Source: Todiramphus chloris collaris
Taxonomy: Eukaryota; Chordata; Aves; Coraciiformes; Alcedinidae
Reading direction: 5' to 3'
Assembly (NCBI GenBank): GCA_025345505.1
Contig: JANVCC010000049.1
Span: forward strand, 9,115,119-9,179,118
DNA: 64,000 nucleotides
Shown: one piece after another, positions 13,592 to 25,000 of the stretch
How positions within the stretch are numbered: the first letter of the stretch is position 1
How the letters are laid out: every line of letters begins with the position of its first letter
Notes under the pieces: model-generated
What the model was told of the DNA's origin: nothing
Seen by the model: the letters and a program-made list of their open reading frames with translations, nothing else
Database searches by the model: none
Made by a program: the position numbers and the translations under genes

Positions 13592-14525
13592 ATAGAATCA
13601 CAGAATCATTAAGGTTGGAAAAGACCTCCATGATCATGAAGTACAACTGTCCACGCAACACTATCATAATTGCTCCAGCACCTCAATGTCTGTCTTACGC
13701 TGTGGTGCCCAAACCTGAGCACAGTACTCAAGCTTCAATCTCAGCGGTGCTGCGTACAGGGGTGCGATCATTTCTCTGCTCCTGATGAACACACTGGTTT
13801 TGATCCAGGCCAGGATGCTGTTGGCCTTCTTGGCCACCTGGATACACTGCTGGCTCATGTTCAGCCATCTATCCACCAGCACCCCCAGATCCTTTTCTGT
13901 CAGGCAGCTTTCCAGCCACTCCTCCCAAAGCCTGTAGCATTGCTTGGAATTGTGACTGAAGTGCAGGACCTGGCCCTTGACCTCAGCCCACTGATCCAGC
14001 CTGTACAGATCCCTCTGCAGAGCCTTCCTACCCTTGAGCAGATCAACACTCGTGCTCAGTTTGGTGTCATCTGCAAACTTACCAAGGGTGCCCTTGATTC
14101 CCTCAGCTAGATCATCAATAAAGATATTAAACAAGACTGACCCCAAAACTAAGCCCTGGGGAACACACTAGTGACCAATTGCCAACTGGTTTTAACTGGG
14201 TTCACCACAACTCTCTGGGCTCGGCCATCCATTCATGTTTTAAGACAGTGAAGAATACACCTGTCTAAGCCATGAGATGCCAGCTTCTCTAAGAGAATGC
14301 TGTGGGAGATGCTGTCAAAAGCCTTATTAAAGTCTAGAGACAACATCCACAGCCCCTCCCCCATCCAATAGGCAGGTCACCTCATCATAGAAGATCGCGT
14401 TGGTCAAGCAGGACCTCCCCTTCATAAACCCATGCTGTTTAGGCCTGATCCCCCAGTTATTCTCCATGCACTGTGTGAGCGCACTCAAGATGAGCTGTTC
14501 CAAGTCAAGATGAACTGTTCCAGAA
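13592..14525 (-). mobile_element. CR1 LINE, 3' half of ORF2 plus 3'UTR
   Basis: On the minus strand an open stretch at 13664-14146 encodes [20 protein letters not shown] then [24 protein letters not shown] is the reverse-transcriptase catalytic motif. Further decayed RT codons continue to about 14525. The element ends at 13592 with the CR1 tail (complement of AATAGAATCACAGAATCATT). It is 5'-truncated, as most CR1 copies are. Confidence 0.9.
14485..14524. repeat. 20-bp tandem duplication
   Basis: TCAAGATGAGCTGTTCCAAG is followed at once by a near copy, TCAAGATGAACTGTTCCAGA, at the truncated end of the CR1 at 13592-14525. Confidence 0.85.
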
Positions 14526-17500
14526 ACCAGAGTACAGCTGCAGAAGATATACTTTAGTGATAAACAACAGAAAGTTTACAAGCAAAGAGAAAGACTGAAC
14601 CTAATCAACATCGGAGAAGAGAGGGGAAAAAAACCCAAAAACAAACACACCAGAAAAAAACCTGCCAACGAAAAGCAAAACCAAAACCCCAGAAGTCATC
14701 AACAAGCTTTCAGACTCTTATGTGCTACAAACCTGAGACAGTTTCCGGACCTCAAAGAAAGTTTGTTTCTCCTCCTGTGCCTCCCACCAGAACCCATATT
14801 GCTTTGCTGTGGTGAGAGAGTGGATTTAGTTACATCAAAGCAATCTAAAGCATCTTACTTTCACGATGATTCAACATAGCTAGCAGGAAGCTCATCCAAA
14901 TAGAGAGATTCTGGTTTTTCACTTAGATTAAGTATTATCTAGAAGCCATATTTCTACAGCTGTCAATGCAATCCGCAGGGCTTGCTCCCATAGAACATTT
15001 TTTTTTTTGCAAAAATCTAGTATAACCAAAGTATTTGGGAATCATCTTGATGAACCTTCCATAACTCTAGCATATCAAGTCCTCCCAGCCCCACTATCCC
15101 CATTCCTGGACCTCAGTTGCTGCCCGACCATGGTGCTAGGGTGAGAAGCAAGAGGTTTTTGCTGTGCTGTGATTATACCTGGGCTTCTACCTTCTCTCTT
15201 CCTTGGGTGAGGGGAAAACCCTCCCAAGCTTAGTGTCTATTTATTTATTTTTTGGGGGGGGGGGGGGAATAAATAAATAAAATTAAAATTAAAAAAAAAA
15301 ATAAAAAAAAAAAATCAACATTTCTATTCCAAGGGAAATTCTGAATATTTGCAGTTCCACTTCAGTACTAAATTTATTGAATACTTTCCAGTAGATGGAA
15401 ATATTCCATCTGGGAATAGTTCTACCTAGTAAGTAGTGAAACAACATGGCTTACAATTCAGTGTGTTAATCTGGAGACTGCTTTAAAGTTGTCTAACTAC
15501 ATCATGGCATTCCTTCACTGAAATAAACTCAAATTCACACACACACACAAAATGTTAAATTTTTCTATCATACCAAATACAGAAAGCAAATTATTCAACA
15601 TAGTGTATTAAAATAGGAAAAGGTTACTTATGAGGTGTGATTAAAATCATTATTGCCACAAAAACTGTAGAATTGGAAGAGAAAGGTCCAAATAGACTTG
15701 CTTTTTAACTTCACAATCAATTAATTCTTTAATTTTGGATGATCTGCTTGCAGACCTGAAAGGAACAAAAGTTTGCTTTCTCCGAGTCTTTCAAAGAAGG
15801 CATTGCTACTGTGTTTGTTGGGCACTTGAGCACATGTGAGTCTAAGCAACTAGGTAATGGCTTTCAGCAGTTTAGCAACCTGGCATTTTCAATGACTTCA
15901 GCAAAGACAAAATGTTGGAGCTACGTTTGGTAAGGCTACAGCCACCTCAGTCTCTTTCCAGTCTGAGAATTCATTAAGTCTCTACAGTGCTATGAAAAAA
16001 CATAACAGTGTCAGAAAGTAGCATGGCATTGAGTATCCAGAGGGTGAGAGCACAAGTCTTGTGCACAGCTCCATCCTCTTTTCATTACCCCAGCCAGAAA
16101 AATGGCAGCTGTAGTATTGTCCAGGGATTGCATGGGGAGAGTTCACTTTTAAAAGGAAAGAGGGCAAAGCACCACTCAGTTTTTTTTCCTCTGCATTTCA
16201 CATGTCTCAAAGAGGGTGTTTCTCATTAAACCACCACCATCTCTTCTCTCTCACTCCATCCCCTCAACCCAAGAATGAAATGCCATGCCGTTATAGTGAA
16301 AAAACATTCAGACATATTTATTCATTCTTTAAACAAACTTACAGATCAAGTAACTGCAATGAAGAACAAACGAATAATATAAAAACTTGGAAAATTTCAT
16401 GCTAAAAAACCTGCTAACCATAAACAAGACATATATACTCAGATACGTACTTTACATGCCAAAACACAGGATCAGGAAATCCATCTGTTAGGAAGTATGT
16501 CAATTACTGTTATTTGGGAAACCCAACCAATTCCATATAGTGATCTAAGCTATCCTCTGCATGTAAGTCTTCCTTTTGGCCTCACACTTTCCATCTGTTT
16601 TTTCCACTCCTTTGAATTTATGAATTTGTTGTTTTGGGGGGTTTCGTTTGTTTTTCAAACAAGTAAGATTGGGTTATACCATAAACACCAAAGCAAAAGT
16701 CAAAAGAATTTAGGGTAAAGGATCAAGGATCATCTTCCTAGGTTGCTATATTGTTATGCTTACTCATCTTGAAGTCATACATTTCTGTTTGTCTACTGGC
16801 CTACTATGAGCAACATTCTAGATGAGGTAGATTTGAGAAATATTTATATTGCTATAATGATATAAATGTTGCAGGAGAGAAAGAATGCACTTGGCACAGG
16901 AATTTAACTTCTCTTTCCCTCATGCTATTCCTTTACCTCTGGATACCAAATAGTGCTGCTAGCTCACTTTGTAGACCCTGAGCTTTGTTTTATCTCACTG
17001 AAATCCCTGAGGCTTTATTATCATTGTATCATTAACCAATTTATATAATCTGGTTTTTTAGCCTAATTGTAAGGAAAAGATTTAAGCTAATATGGGGTCT
17101 GTCAGTTCTGCTATATTTCTCCTCCCCTTTCTACCACTGTTAAGAAGAGGTAGCCAAGAGATGTAAAGGAAACTATATTTGAGAGGCTCAGTGGGGACTG
17201 TGAAAAGAACTGGATTAATTGAGAGGAGAGAATACATAAGAGGGTAAAGTATGTAAATTCGTAGCTAAAAAGCATGCTCCATTCCTTTTACATCTTACAG
17301 AACAATATGCTCTAAAAACATAGAGTTTCATTCCAGATTTTTGATTGAACAGAGTTTGAGGACAGGGCTGAACTTTAAAAGGTTGGCAACTATACAGTTT
17401 GTTCCTAACAGACTTCTGAGAACTCTTCCCAGTCTGCTAAGACTGACTCTATCAACGACTGTACTTAGCTGGGAGGAGCAAAAAGTTCCTGAACACTAAT

Positions 17501-17739
17501 TGTAAACTGCTTGCATGGTTCCCTTTCTCCCCATTGTTACTTTCTGCCTCCAGCACAATCAGTGTACTGCTGTTAACACCCTTTCAGTGCAGGGTAGAAT
17601 TCAGAGCAGAGAAACATCACAGTTGTGCCAGAAAACATCTGTTGAGCAAACAAAACTGTCAACAAATGAACAAATGAATTCATTATTTACCAAAAAAAAA
17701 AAAAGGTCATCAAGCTACTGGAGTAAAATATAAAGGATT
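14526..17739. other. intergenic, no gene recognised
   Basis: AT-rich; holds the G14 hairpin-like tract at 15239-15315 and short A or T runs. The stretch 17740-18891 is treated as probable IL13RA1 3'UTR. Confidence 0.6.
15239..15315. repeat. TTTA repeat, G14 run, TAAA repeat
   Basis: TATTTATTTATTTTTT, then 14 G (15254-15267), then AATAAATAAATAAA and A-rich sequence. The two AT arms are complementary, so the G run sits in the loop of a potential hairpin. Confidence 0.9.
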
Positions 17740-17751
17740 TTTATTTTTATT
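17740..17751 (-). terminator. IL13RA1: candidate tandem poly(A) signal of IL13RA1
   Basis: Two AATAAA hexamers in direct tandem are read on the minus strand, about 1.15 kb beyond the IL13RA1 stop. An ATTAAA variant lies nearer the stop at 17937-17942. Which one is used cannot be told from sequence alone; A-rich sequence is common here, so this is tentative. Confidence 0.35.
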
Positions 17752-18891
17752 TTTTTTAAACCCTTAAATCAGCACCTTATTTCAAACTGCTAAACTCCTA
17801 GAAGGGAAGATCAAATCACAACCTCATCTCTACAGAAAGAATAAAGCTTATCCCTTAGAAAGCAGGCCAAGGTTGTCATTTCTTCTCCCTCTAAATCCAT
17901 CATCTCAGCAGTAAGGATGGGTCTTGAAGCCTTTGATTTAATTCAGTTTCAGTGGTTTAACACTTGCTAGTCAATTTGACCACAGCTCCTTAGACTCATG
18001 CATTCATCCTGGTAATTATGCTGGACATACTCAGAATGACCTAAAAATCAGGTGTTTTCAGGCCAATATGGCCAAAGTAGAATCACAGTCTGGTGAGACT
18101 CAATACAGTTCTCTGCTGCTGCACAACGCCAGTTAAAAAAAAAAAATCTATTCTCAGTTTAAACAAAGTATAATTAACCCAAGAAGTCCATGAAGGCAAG
18201 GCATCTGAAAAGATAAAAAAATAAGCCTTTTCTATGAATACTCTGAATACCAGCTGGAAAGCACAGAGGCTTTTTCATACACATTTTTAAGGTAAACACA
18301 ACCCTCTTTTATGGGGTTTGACCACAGCTGACACACATCAACCAGAAGCATAAGATGGTAGGTCCATAAACGCCCTCTGGGAAGTGCCCTGCCCTGGAGC
18401 ACATGAAACAGTCCATCCAGGATCGGCCCATGCTCTGGCATCCTACCTGGTAGCAGTTCCATGTAGTAGCACTAATGAGCCATCTACTGTAAACAAGCCT
18501 CATATTACCTGCTGCAAAACTGAGACAAATATTTCAGAGAAGTCACAGTGCTTGCTCCAGAAAAGCCATTTACAGTCGAACGTGAGGTACAAATGCAAAT
18601 GACAATAGGGCAGAGCTGGCTGGAACCAGAATGAGAGATGCTGCAATGCAGTCACATGAAATTTATGTACGTGCTCATCTTGAGCAATCCCAGATGAGTA
18701 TTTCTAGCATAGATGGAGGAATGGCCACTGTTAGTGATGTATCTTCTGATCATCAGCGGTGTAAGGCTCAGAGAGGACTCAGTAAGGTGAAAGCTGGTGA
18801 ATGTCTTGCAGGCCTCTTCACATCTACATTGTCACCTGAGGTACGGGAGCAGGAATGAAAGTTTCCTCATCTTTAACTGGTAAGGCAGAGT

Positions 18892-19011
18892 TTATCGGTT
18901 TTCTTTTTCGGAATTAGCACACTCTGGAGTTTCTGTTAAAACTAAAGAATGAATTTCTTCTTCCTTAGTTAACCTGTCATAAGCACTCACAGAATCATCC
19001 TTTGCACAGCT
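18892..19011 (-). CDS. IL13RA1: IL13RA1 exon 10 (terminal coding exon)
   Basis: Encodes the C-terminal 39 residues, including AYDRLTKEEEIHSLVLTETP, then TAA at 18892-18894. It aligns with the human tail YEKQTKEETDSVVLIEN. Acceptor TTTCAG at 19013-19012. One tyrosine is kept, but it is not followed by the human x-x-Gln. Confidence 0.92.
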   Translation of the reverse strand, partial: SCAKDDSVSAYDRLTKEEEIHSLVLTETPECANSEKENR

Positions 19012-22000
19012 CTGAAAGAGAAGAACAACTTTTATTAACAGTGCTTCTTCATGGCAAGCATGTTTTTTCAGCCCAATAAGACAGACTTGTTTCACAATGT
19101 ATAGCCTATATTATGGCAAAAAAGCCAAGGTAGCTGGGCAACGAACTGTGCTTATCTGGGACACGGCTTAGGCCTAGTTAGCAGAAGAGTTGTTCTCTCT
19201 GGAGATGAGGAAGAACTGAAAGTTGGTTCTCGTCTTAGTGCTTCCAGCTACCACTAATGTGTAAAGCTCAGGCAGGAGGATGGAGATGTGAGGATGCACA
19301 CGCTTAGTAGATTTTTCACTGAGACCCTGAGCACGCAGAGAAGATAATACTCAGAGGCAACAATGTCGAATTAGTCGAAGCAGTAATAAAGCACTTCTCA
19401 AAGAACAACAAAGTGTAATAACTACCATACTTATGAGCCTCATGGACAAGAGTCCCAACATAGACCCATAATGATCAGTACATCCTGAAATATTTACCCA
19501 GAAGGTAGTAAACTAAAAGGCCAGATCCATGCTTTCCACATAGTTCTGGTTTATTATTAGGTGGACAATATTCCTGTGGAAAAAGGGTATACCGGATTTT
19601 GGACTCTGACTCCATTTGAAATTGGGAGGCCACAAAAGGAGATTTACTTTCGAAAAGTTGGCAATTTCTGTACCTCCTGTTCAAGTCAAATATGAATAGC
19701 TTTATTCAGCATCATAAGTATGAGCACCTAACAGAAAAAGATCTGAATGTTCAGCAGAAGTAGTTTAATGAAATTGAAAAAAAAACCCCAAACAAACAAG
19801 CCCCAAACAACCCACCAACCCCCTCTCCCCAAAAACCAGAAAACCTTCCCCACTAACCCAAAACACATTTAAGAGACTAGCAGACTGTGACATAACAGAA
19901 TAATGCAGTTCTACTAATGTATCTAGAAAAGTATATGAAATTTAAGGGGGAAAATGTCCCTCTCAGCTTTGGGTAATTGTTTCTGAACAATTTTTACTAT
20001 TGTAAATACTTAATCTTCATAGGATATACTTATATACAGTTGGTTCTAAGATAGACATAGGTATTAGGAAAAAGAAAATTGGAAGCCTATAGATTCTGAC
20101 CCCTTCTTACTAACCTGGGAATCCTCATTCTGCTCTCCAAACATGCGCTTAAGAATTTCTCTAGGGTCTGGAATCGGTGGAAGAATTAACACCTTCAGCC
20201 TTCAGGAAATTAAAAAGAAAATATTTAGATGACATATTAATTTTAAAATGACCATTTAAAAAGTCATACTTGGGTGCAGTCAGTAAAATTTGTGGAGTCA
20301 GCTTTACCATCAATGTTTAGCCTTTGGTCTCTGTGTAACCATACACAATTCATATTCTTACTCCCCAAACCAAAATGAAAAGGGAATATTCACATGGATA
20401 GATTCTAAATAACTTTCACTGTTGACAAAGACAGCAGCAAATATAGACTTAAAAAAAAAAAAATCTGGTATGCTATACCTTATGTGTAAGCTTAATTTTG
20501 AATTTAGATGCAACTGGTTAAAGAGATGAGGTGCAATGTGTGTGCAACAAGACTCTACCTGTAAGCAGACATAAGCAATGTTACCCAAGTGGAACCAGAA
20601 CATGTATATGGTCTGTAAACCTAATTCTAATGACAGGGGCACAATGGTGCTGCTATTTTTATTACACAATACATGTTATGAATAAAAGAGATGCTATTGA
20701 AACATGTCACATAACAGTTACCTGCAGGACAGATGAATTGTAATGCAAGTCAAAGACCAATCAGAATTAGTGAATTGTATGAAGAGAGATCATTATTTAC
20801 CTTTTTAGATAAACTAGTAGAATTATCATAGATACTGTTACTATTAATGGAATGGTGATTATTAAAACAATATAGAATGTAGAGTCGATCTTCTCACCTG
20901 GAAAACAAAAATTGTAGAAACTTGAGGGATGTTTCGAGAAACTTTTTAGGATCATTGACAACAAAATAATTAATTCTGCAATTTGTTCATAGGCAATTTT
21001 TTTCAAATACACTAGTATTTTTGTAGGCAAGGACTCATTTTTCAAAGCATGATACTGTAATGGAGGCACATTAGTCAAGAAAATGCAAACCAGACAGACT
21101 CACTGTTGAAAAGCTGACAGCACAGGAAAGAGGTCATTACACAGCTACATTGATGGCAATCCCATCAACACATATAGCAGTACAGGCAAATACTGATGGC
21201 ACTGCTGAAGGACTAAAGCCCTCTTGCCTCTTTTCACCTAAATTTTAATAGATACATAGGAAGACTATCTTCAGCTCCCATTTAGTTAGCAGACAAAGAG
21301 ATACTAGATGCCTTGCAAATGAAGAATAAAGTGCAACAAGTTACAGGAACAATTCCTCTCACCAATACTCTTTTCTTCACTCCAGTCACTAGAGAGCTCG
21401 CTGCTGTAACACTCAGGTTTTGGTTTTGCTCTCACTTTGAAGATGTACTTGCTGTTAGGATCAACGCTAGGAATTGACAGAAAATTATTTTCAACCTAAG
21501 ATAAAAAGAAAAAATAATTTGCTTTGTGCAATTACCAGTGAATTCTCAGTCATTTACAGGTCTGTACTGTTAATACATTCTCAATGTTTTGATGAGAGAT
21601 TTTTTTGTGAATACTGAACTTCATAAAAAGAAAAAAAAAAAAAGGACATAGTGGCATTTAACCATCACAGACTGACTGCAAAGCTGAAGTTTAACCTTAT
21701 TATCTGCTAAATTCTTTTTTTTTTTTTTTTTTGAGAAACAACTGTGGATGATGTTGCCTTCCCCTCTCTCAGGGTAGCAATGTTGATCTAACTAACTTAG
21801 ACGATACTAAAGTCACCTGTGTTGCCTCTACAGAGAGGCACTCACACTAGATGAGATCAAACTTCACGTATTTATGATACAAAAATGCTAGTTTCCTGAG
21901 GAACATTAATATTGTTTGAGTTTGTTAAATTTGAGGTGGGACAAACAACTAGGAACGCTCCACAGGAGCTGTCATCGTTCCCAGCAACAGGAAAACTCAA

Positions 22001-25000
22001 CACCAATAGACCAAAGTCCCACATCATCAAGAATCAAACAGGTACAGGAACCACAATGTATTTCTTGGTAAGCTTTGTTTAGTTTAGTGTATACTTCTTT
22101 ATTGAACTGTTCTTATGCATTACTGCTTTACCATAACAAACGATGGCAAGGATTCAAGACTCATATGAATTTCCTTGTGTAGATATTAGTACCAGAAACC
22201 TACGGTACAGGAGGAAAAAACCCACAACTTGTGTCCACACAACACTTCCAGCTGGTGCACCAGACCCATTCAAAGAGCATACATAATTTTTCATTTTAAA
22301 CAGCAAATATTTGAGTTACTGTGAATATCAACATAATTTATAAAAGATACATAGGGGGGAAAAATTCAGTTAACTGTAAATAATGAAAAATTACTTTAAT
22401 TATCAGAGCCGTGTCCAAATCACCATTGTGATATTCAACTTCATAAAATAAACAGTTTTCAGGGAAGGTGTCTGATTCGCTCCATTCTATATATATTTCA
22501 TCATTAATCTTTGACAGGGTAACTTGGCTTGGTGTAGCAGGTTTTACTGAAAAGCAAAATGGGGAAGTTAAAAAGTATATTTCACTGCTTACAAAAATTG
22601 CTCAAGTCCTTTATTGCCTATTACACTTGTACCAGTTTAAGAACAGAAAAAGTTAGCATCAAAAAGTCAAGAAAGAATAAAAACAACTAACGAGTAAAAA
22701 ATGAGTGCAAAATTACCCCCCAAATCCCTACTTCCCCCCAAACAAACCCCGTCAATATAATTCCCAAACCAGATTCATAGAAGGGAGCATCTAATCATGT
22801 TGTCTCATCCACAGCTTATGAGGTGCAAGCTTCTCAAATACAAAAATATACTAGAAAATTTCTAATTTAACTTCAGGACTTGTTTTTTTTTTTTTTAGTG
22901 TGGTGTTAAACTTACCAAGAGTGGTAGGATTTTTACTTGCACAGACAGGCCTAATTTCTTCAGAATCATCTTTAATCAAAATACTTATAGCTGGGTAAGT
23001 ATGGGTGACTTTTGGGAAGCTAAGATTGAAAACGCATCCAGAGATTCCTTGGTGCATAGAATAGTTGTTGCACTTCTTGTGGATTTTCAAACCATCAAAC
23101 CTATAGGAATAAAAATATTTTTTTAAACTTCAAAAGAACAGGACAACAAAGGGGAAGCTTGATTTTAAATTTGTGTTACAAATTCTCAAGACTGATCTTT
23201 CATTAAAACTGTGCTATAGCACATAAAAAAGCAAAGCTAAGCAAAGCAAGAAACTCCTCATTTACCTCAAGCTTTAGAAATAAAATTGTAAAGAGTGCCA
23301 AGTAGCAGGAAGAGGTGGGTTTCCTTCATAGTGAAGCATCAAATGTTACAGCTGCTTTCAGCTTTGCTTCACATTTCCCACATCGGAAAATAATTTCAAT
23401 TAAAAAAAAATGCTTAGAAAGCAAACTAATTTGGATCACTTCCCATTAACAGAATTTCACTTCCGTGATAGAATGAGCTGATCAGTCTCCTTTAGCTATT
23501 TCTCAGGTACTGCAGCTCTTGCTTGTGATGGTAAAGTTTCACCTATTGACTGCATTTGCTTTCCAAAATGTCATTACTTGCTTCCAATAGCAGAGAAGCT
23601 ATGATGAGCTTCTTCCCCGCTTCTATTTGTTCCTCAAGTCCCAAGAAAAATATGCCAGTAGGCTTTCCTACTCAGAAAACTATTTGTTTATTTAAAAGTG
23701 ATGCAGAGTAAATCAGAGTTTCAACGTTTGCCTACTGTGAATCTCAATATATAAGGCCTGGGGAAGCCTAAATTGTCTGTCCTGTTTCCAGGACAGGCCC
23801 CTTTTTCACTCACCACTCTCAGCTCCCTGCCCTGGGGCAGATGAAGACAGAGGCATTCAGAGCACACAGCACCATGAAGATTCATCAACCTGCTCTCATA
23901 AGCCTCTGCTTCAGCATTACTGTGCACTGACTGGATTCCCTTGTTCTAAGCTAGTGCCCTATTCATGTTCACTTTGGATGAAAAGACAGGATTTTAGAGG
24001 AAAATATCTATGAAGAAGAATACAAAATGGAGCTAAACAGGAATTCTTTAGGTTCAGTCATTTATGGAAAAAACCAAAACAAACCCAAAAAACAAAGAAA
24101 AACCTCAACCGCACGTCACCTGCATTATGGAAAATGTATCTTTCAGTCAAAAAATAAATACATTTTTAAAAGTATTCAAGCATTTCCTTAGTTTTCAGCT
24201 TTACAATTAAAAAAAAAAAAAAAGAAGAAAAAAAAGAGTATCTATTTAGAGAGAGCAGTCCTCCCTGCTTTTACCTAAAGCAGCAAGTTTTCCACTGTTC
24301 AAATGCATTAAATTGAACAGCTAGCCTGCAAGACTGACTCTGGAGAGGAAAAGAGTTTAGTTAGGTAGTTTAGATAAAACAGAAACCTGATTTAAAACTA
24401 CAACAAGGGGCTTTCAGAAAGCAAAATTTCAATATTTCTAGAGGAGCCAATGCAATCTGGCATTTCACAAGGCCTGTCAACGTGCAGAAGTACGCATAGA
24501 TTTGAAGTGTGCACAGCTCCTGAAGCAGAGTTTTTGCTCACACCACAACTCTGTTCCTTTGGAACAAAATTCTATTTATGGCAAACAGCTGGTAACTGAG
24601 GAAGATGATAAAGAGAATTGCTCCATAACTTTCAAGATTAATTGGCCATTAATGACATCAAAGATACAAACAAAACTACTGCTAAGTGTTATTAATATTT
24701 TTGTACTGTTTTCTAATGGTTTAAGAGCTGACATACATTAGTAAGTGATTCTCACTTAAGCAGCCCATGTTGGTTGGGCTGCAAAGAAAGCAATTAATAC
24801 ATTGGTCTAGCTCAGTTCTTAGTTCTTCCCTCTTCGAATCCACAATTAGAAAAATATTAGAAAGCAATAGCAGTTATTTTTAAATGGGCTAAAGAAGCAG
24901 CCAGTGCTTCACATACTAGTATATCAGCTTCCCAAAAAGACTTGGCAACAGCAGCCTCTTGACCCTTCAGCAGTGAAGCTTTCTCTTGGACAGAGCCCTA

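Larger units (their letters stand above)
19012..22915 (-). other. IL13RA1: IL13RA1 introns 5-9 (between and around exons 6-9)
   Basis: Short introns separating exons 6, 7, 8 and 9. Notable: an 18-base T run at 21715-21732 in intron 6, and a C/A-rich tract at about 19778-19870 in intron 9 that is G-rich on the transcribed RNA. No other gene recognised. Confidence 0.65.
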
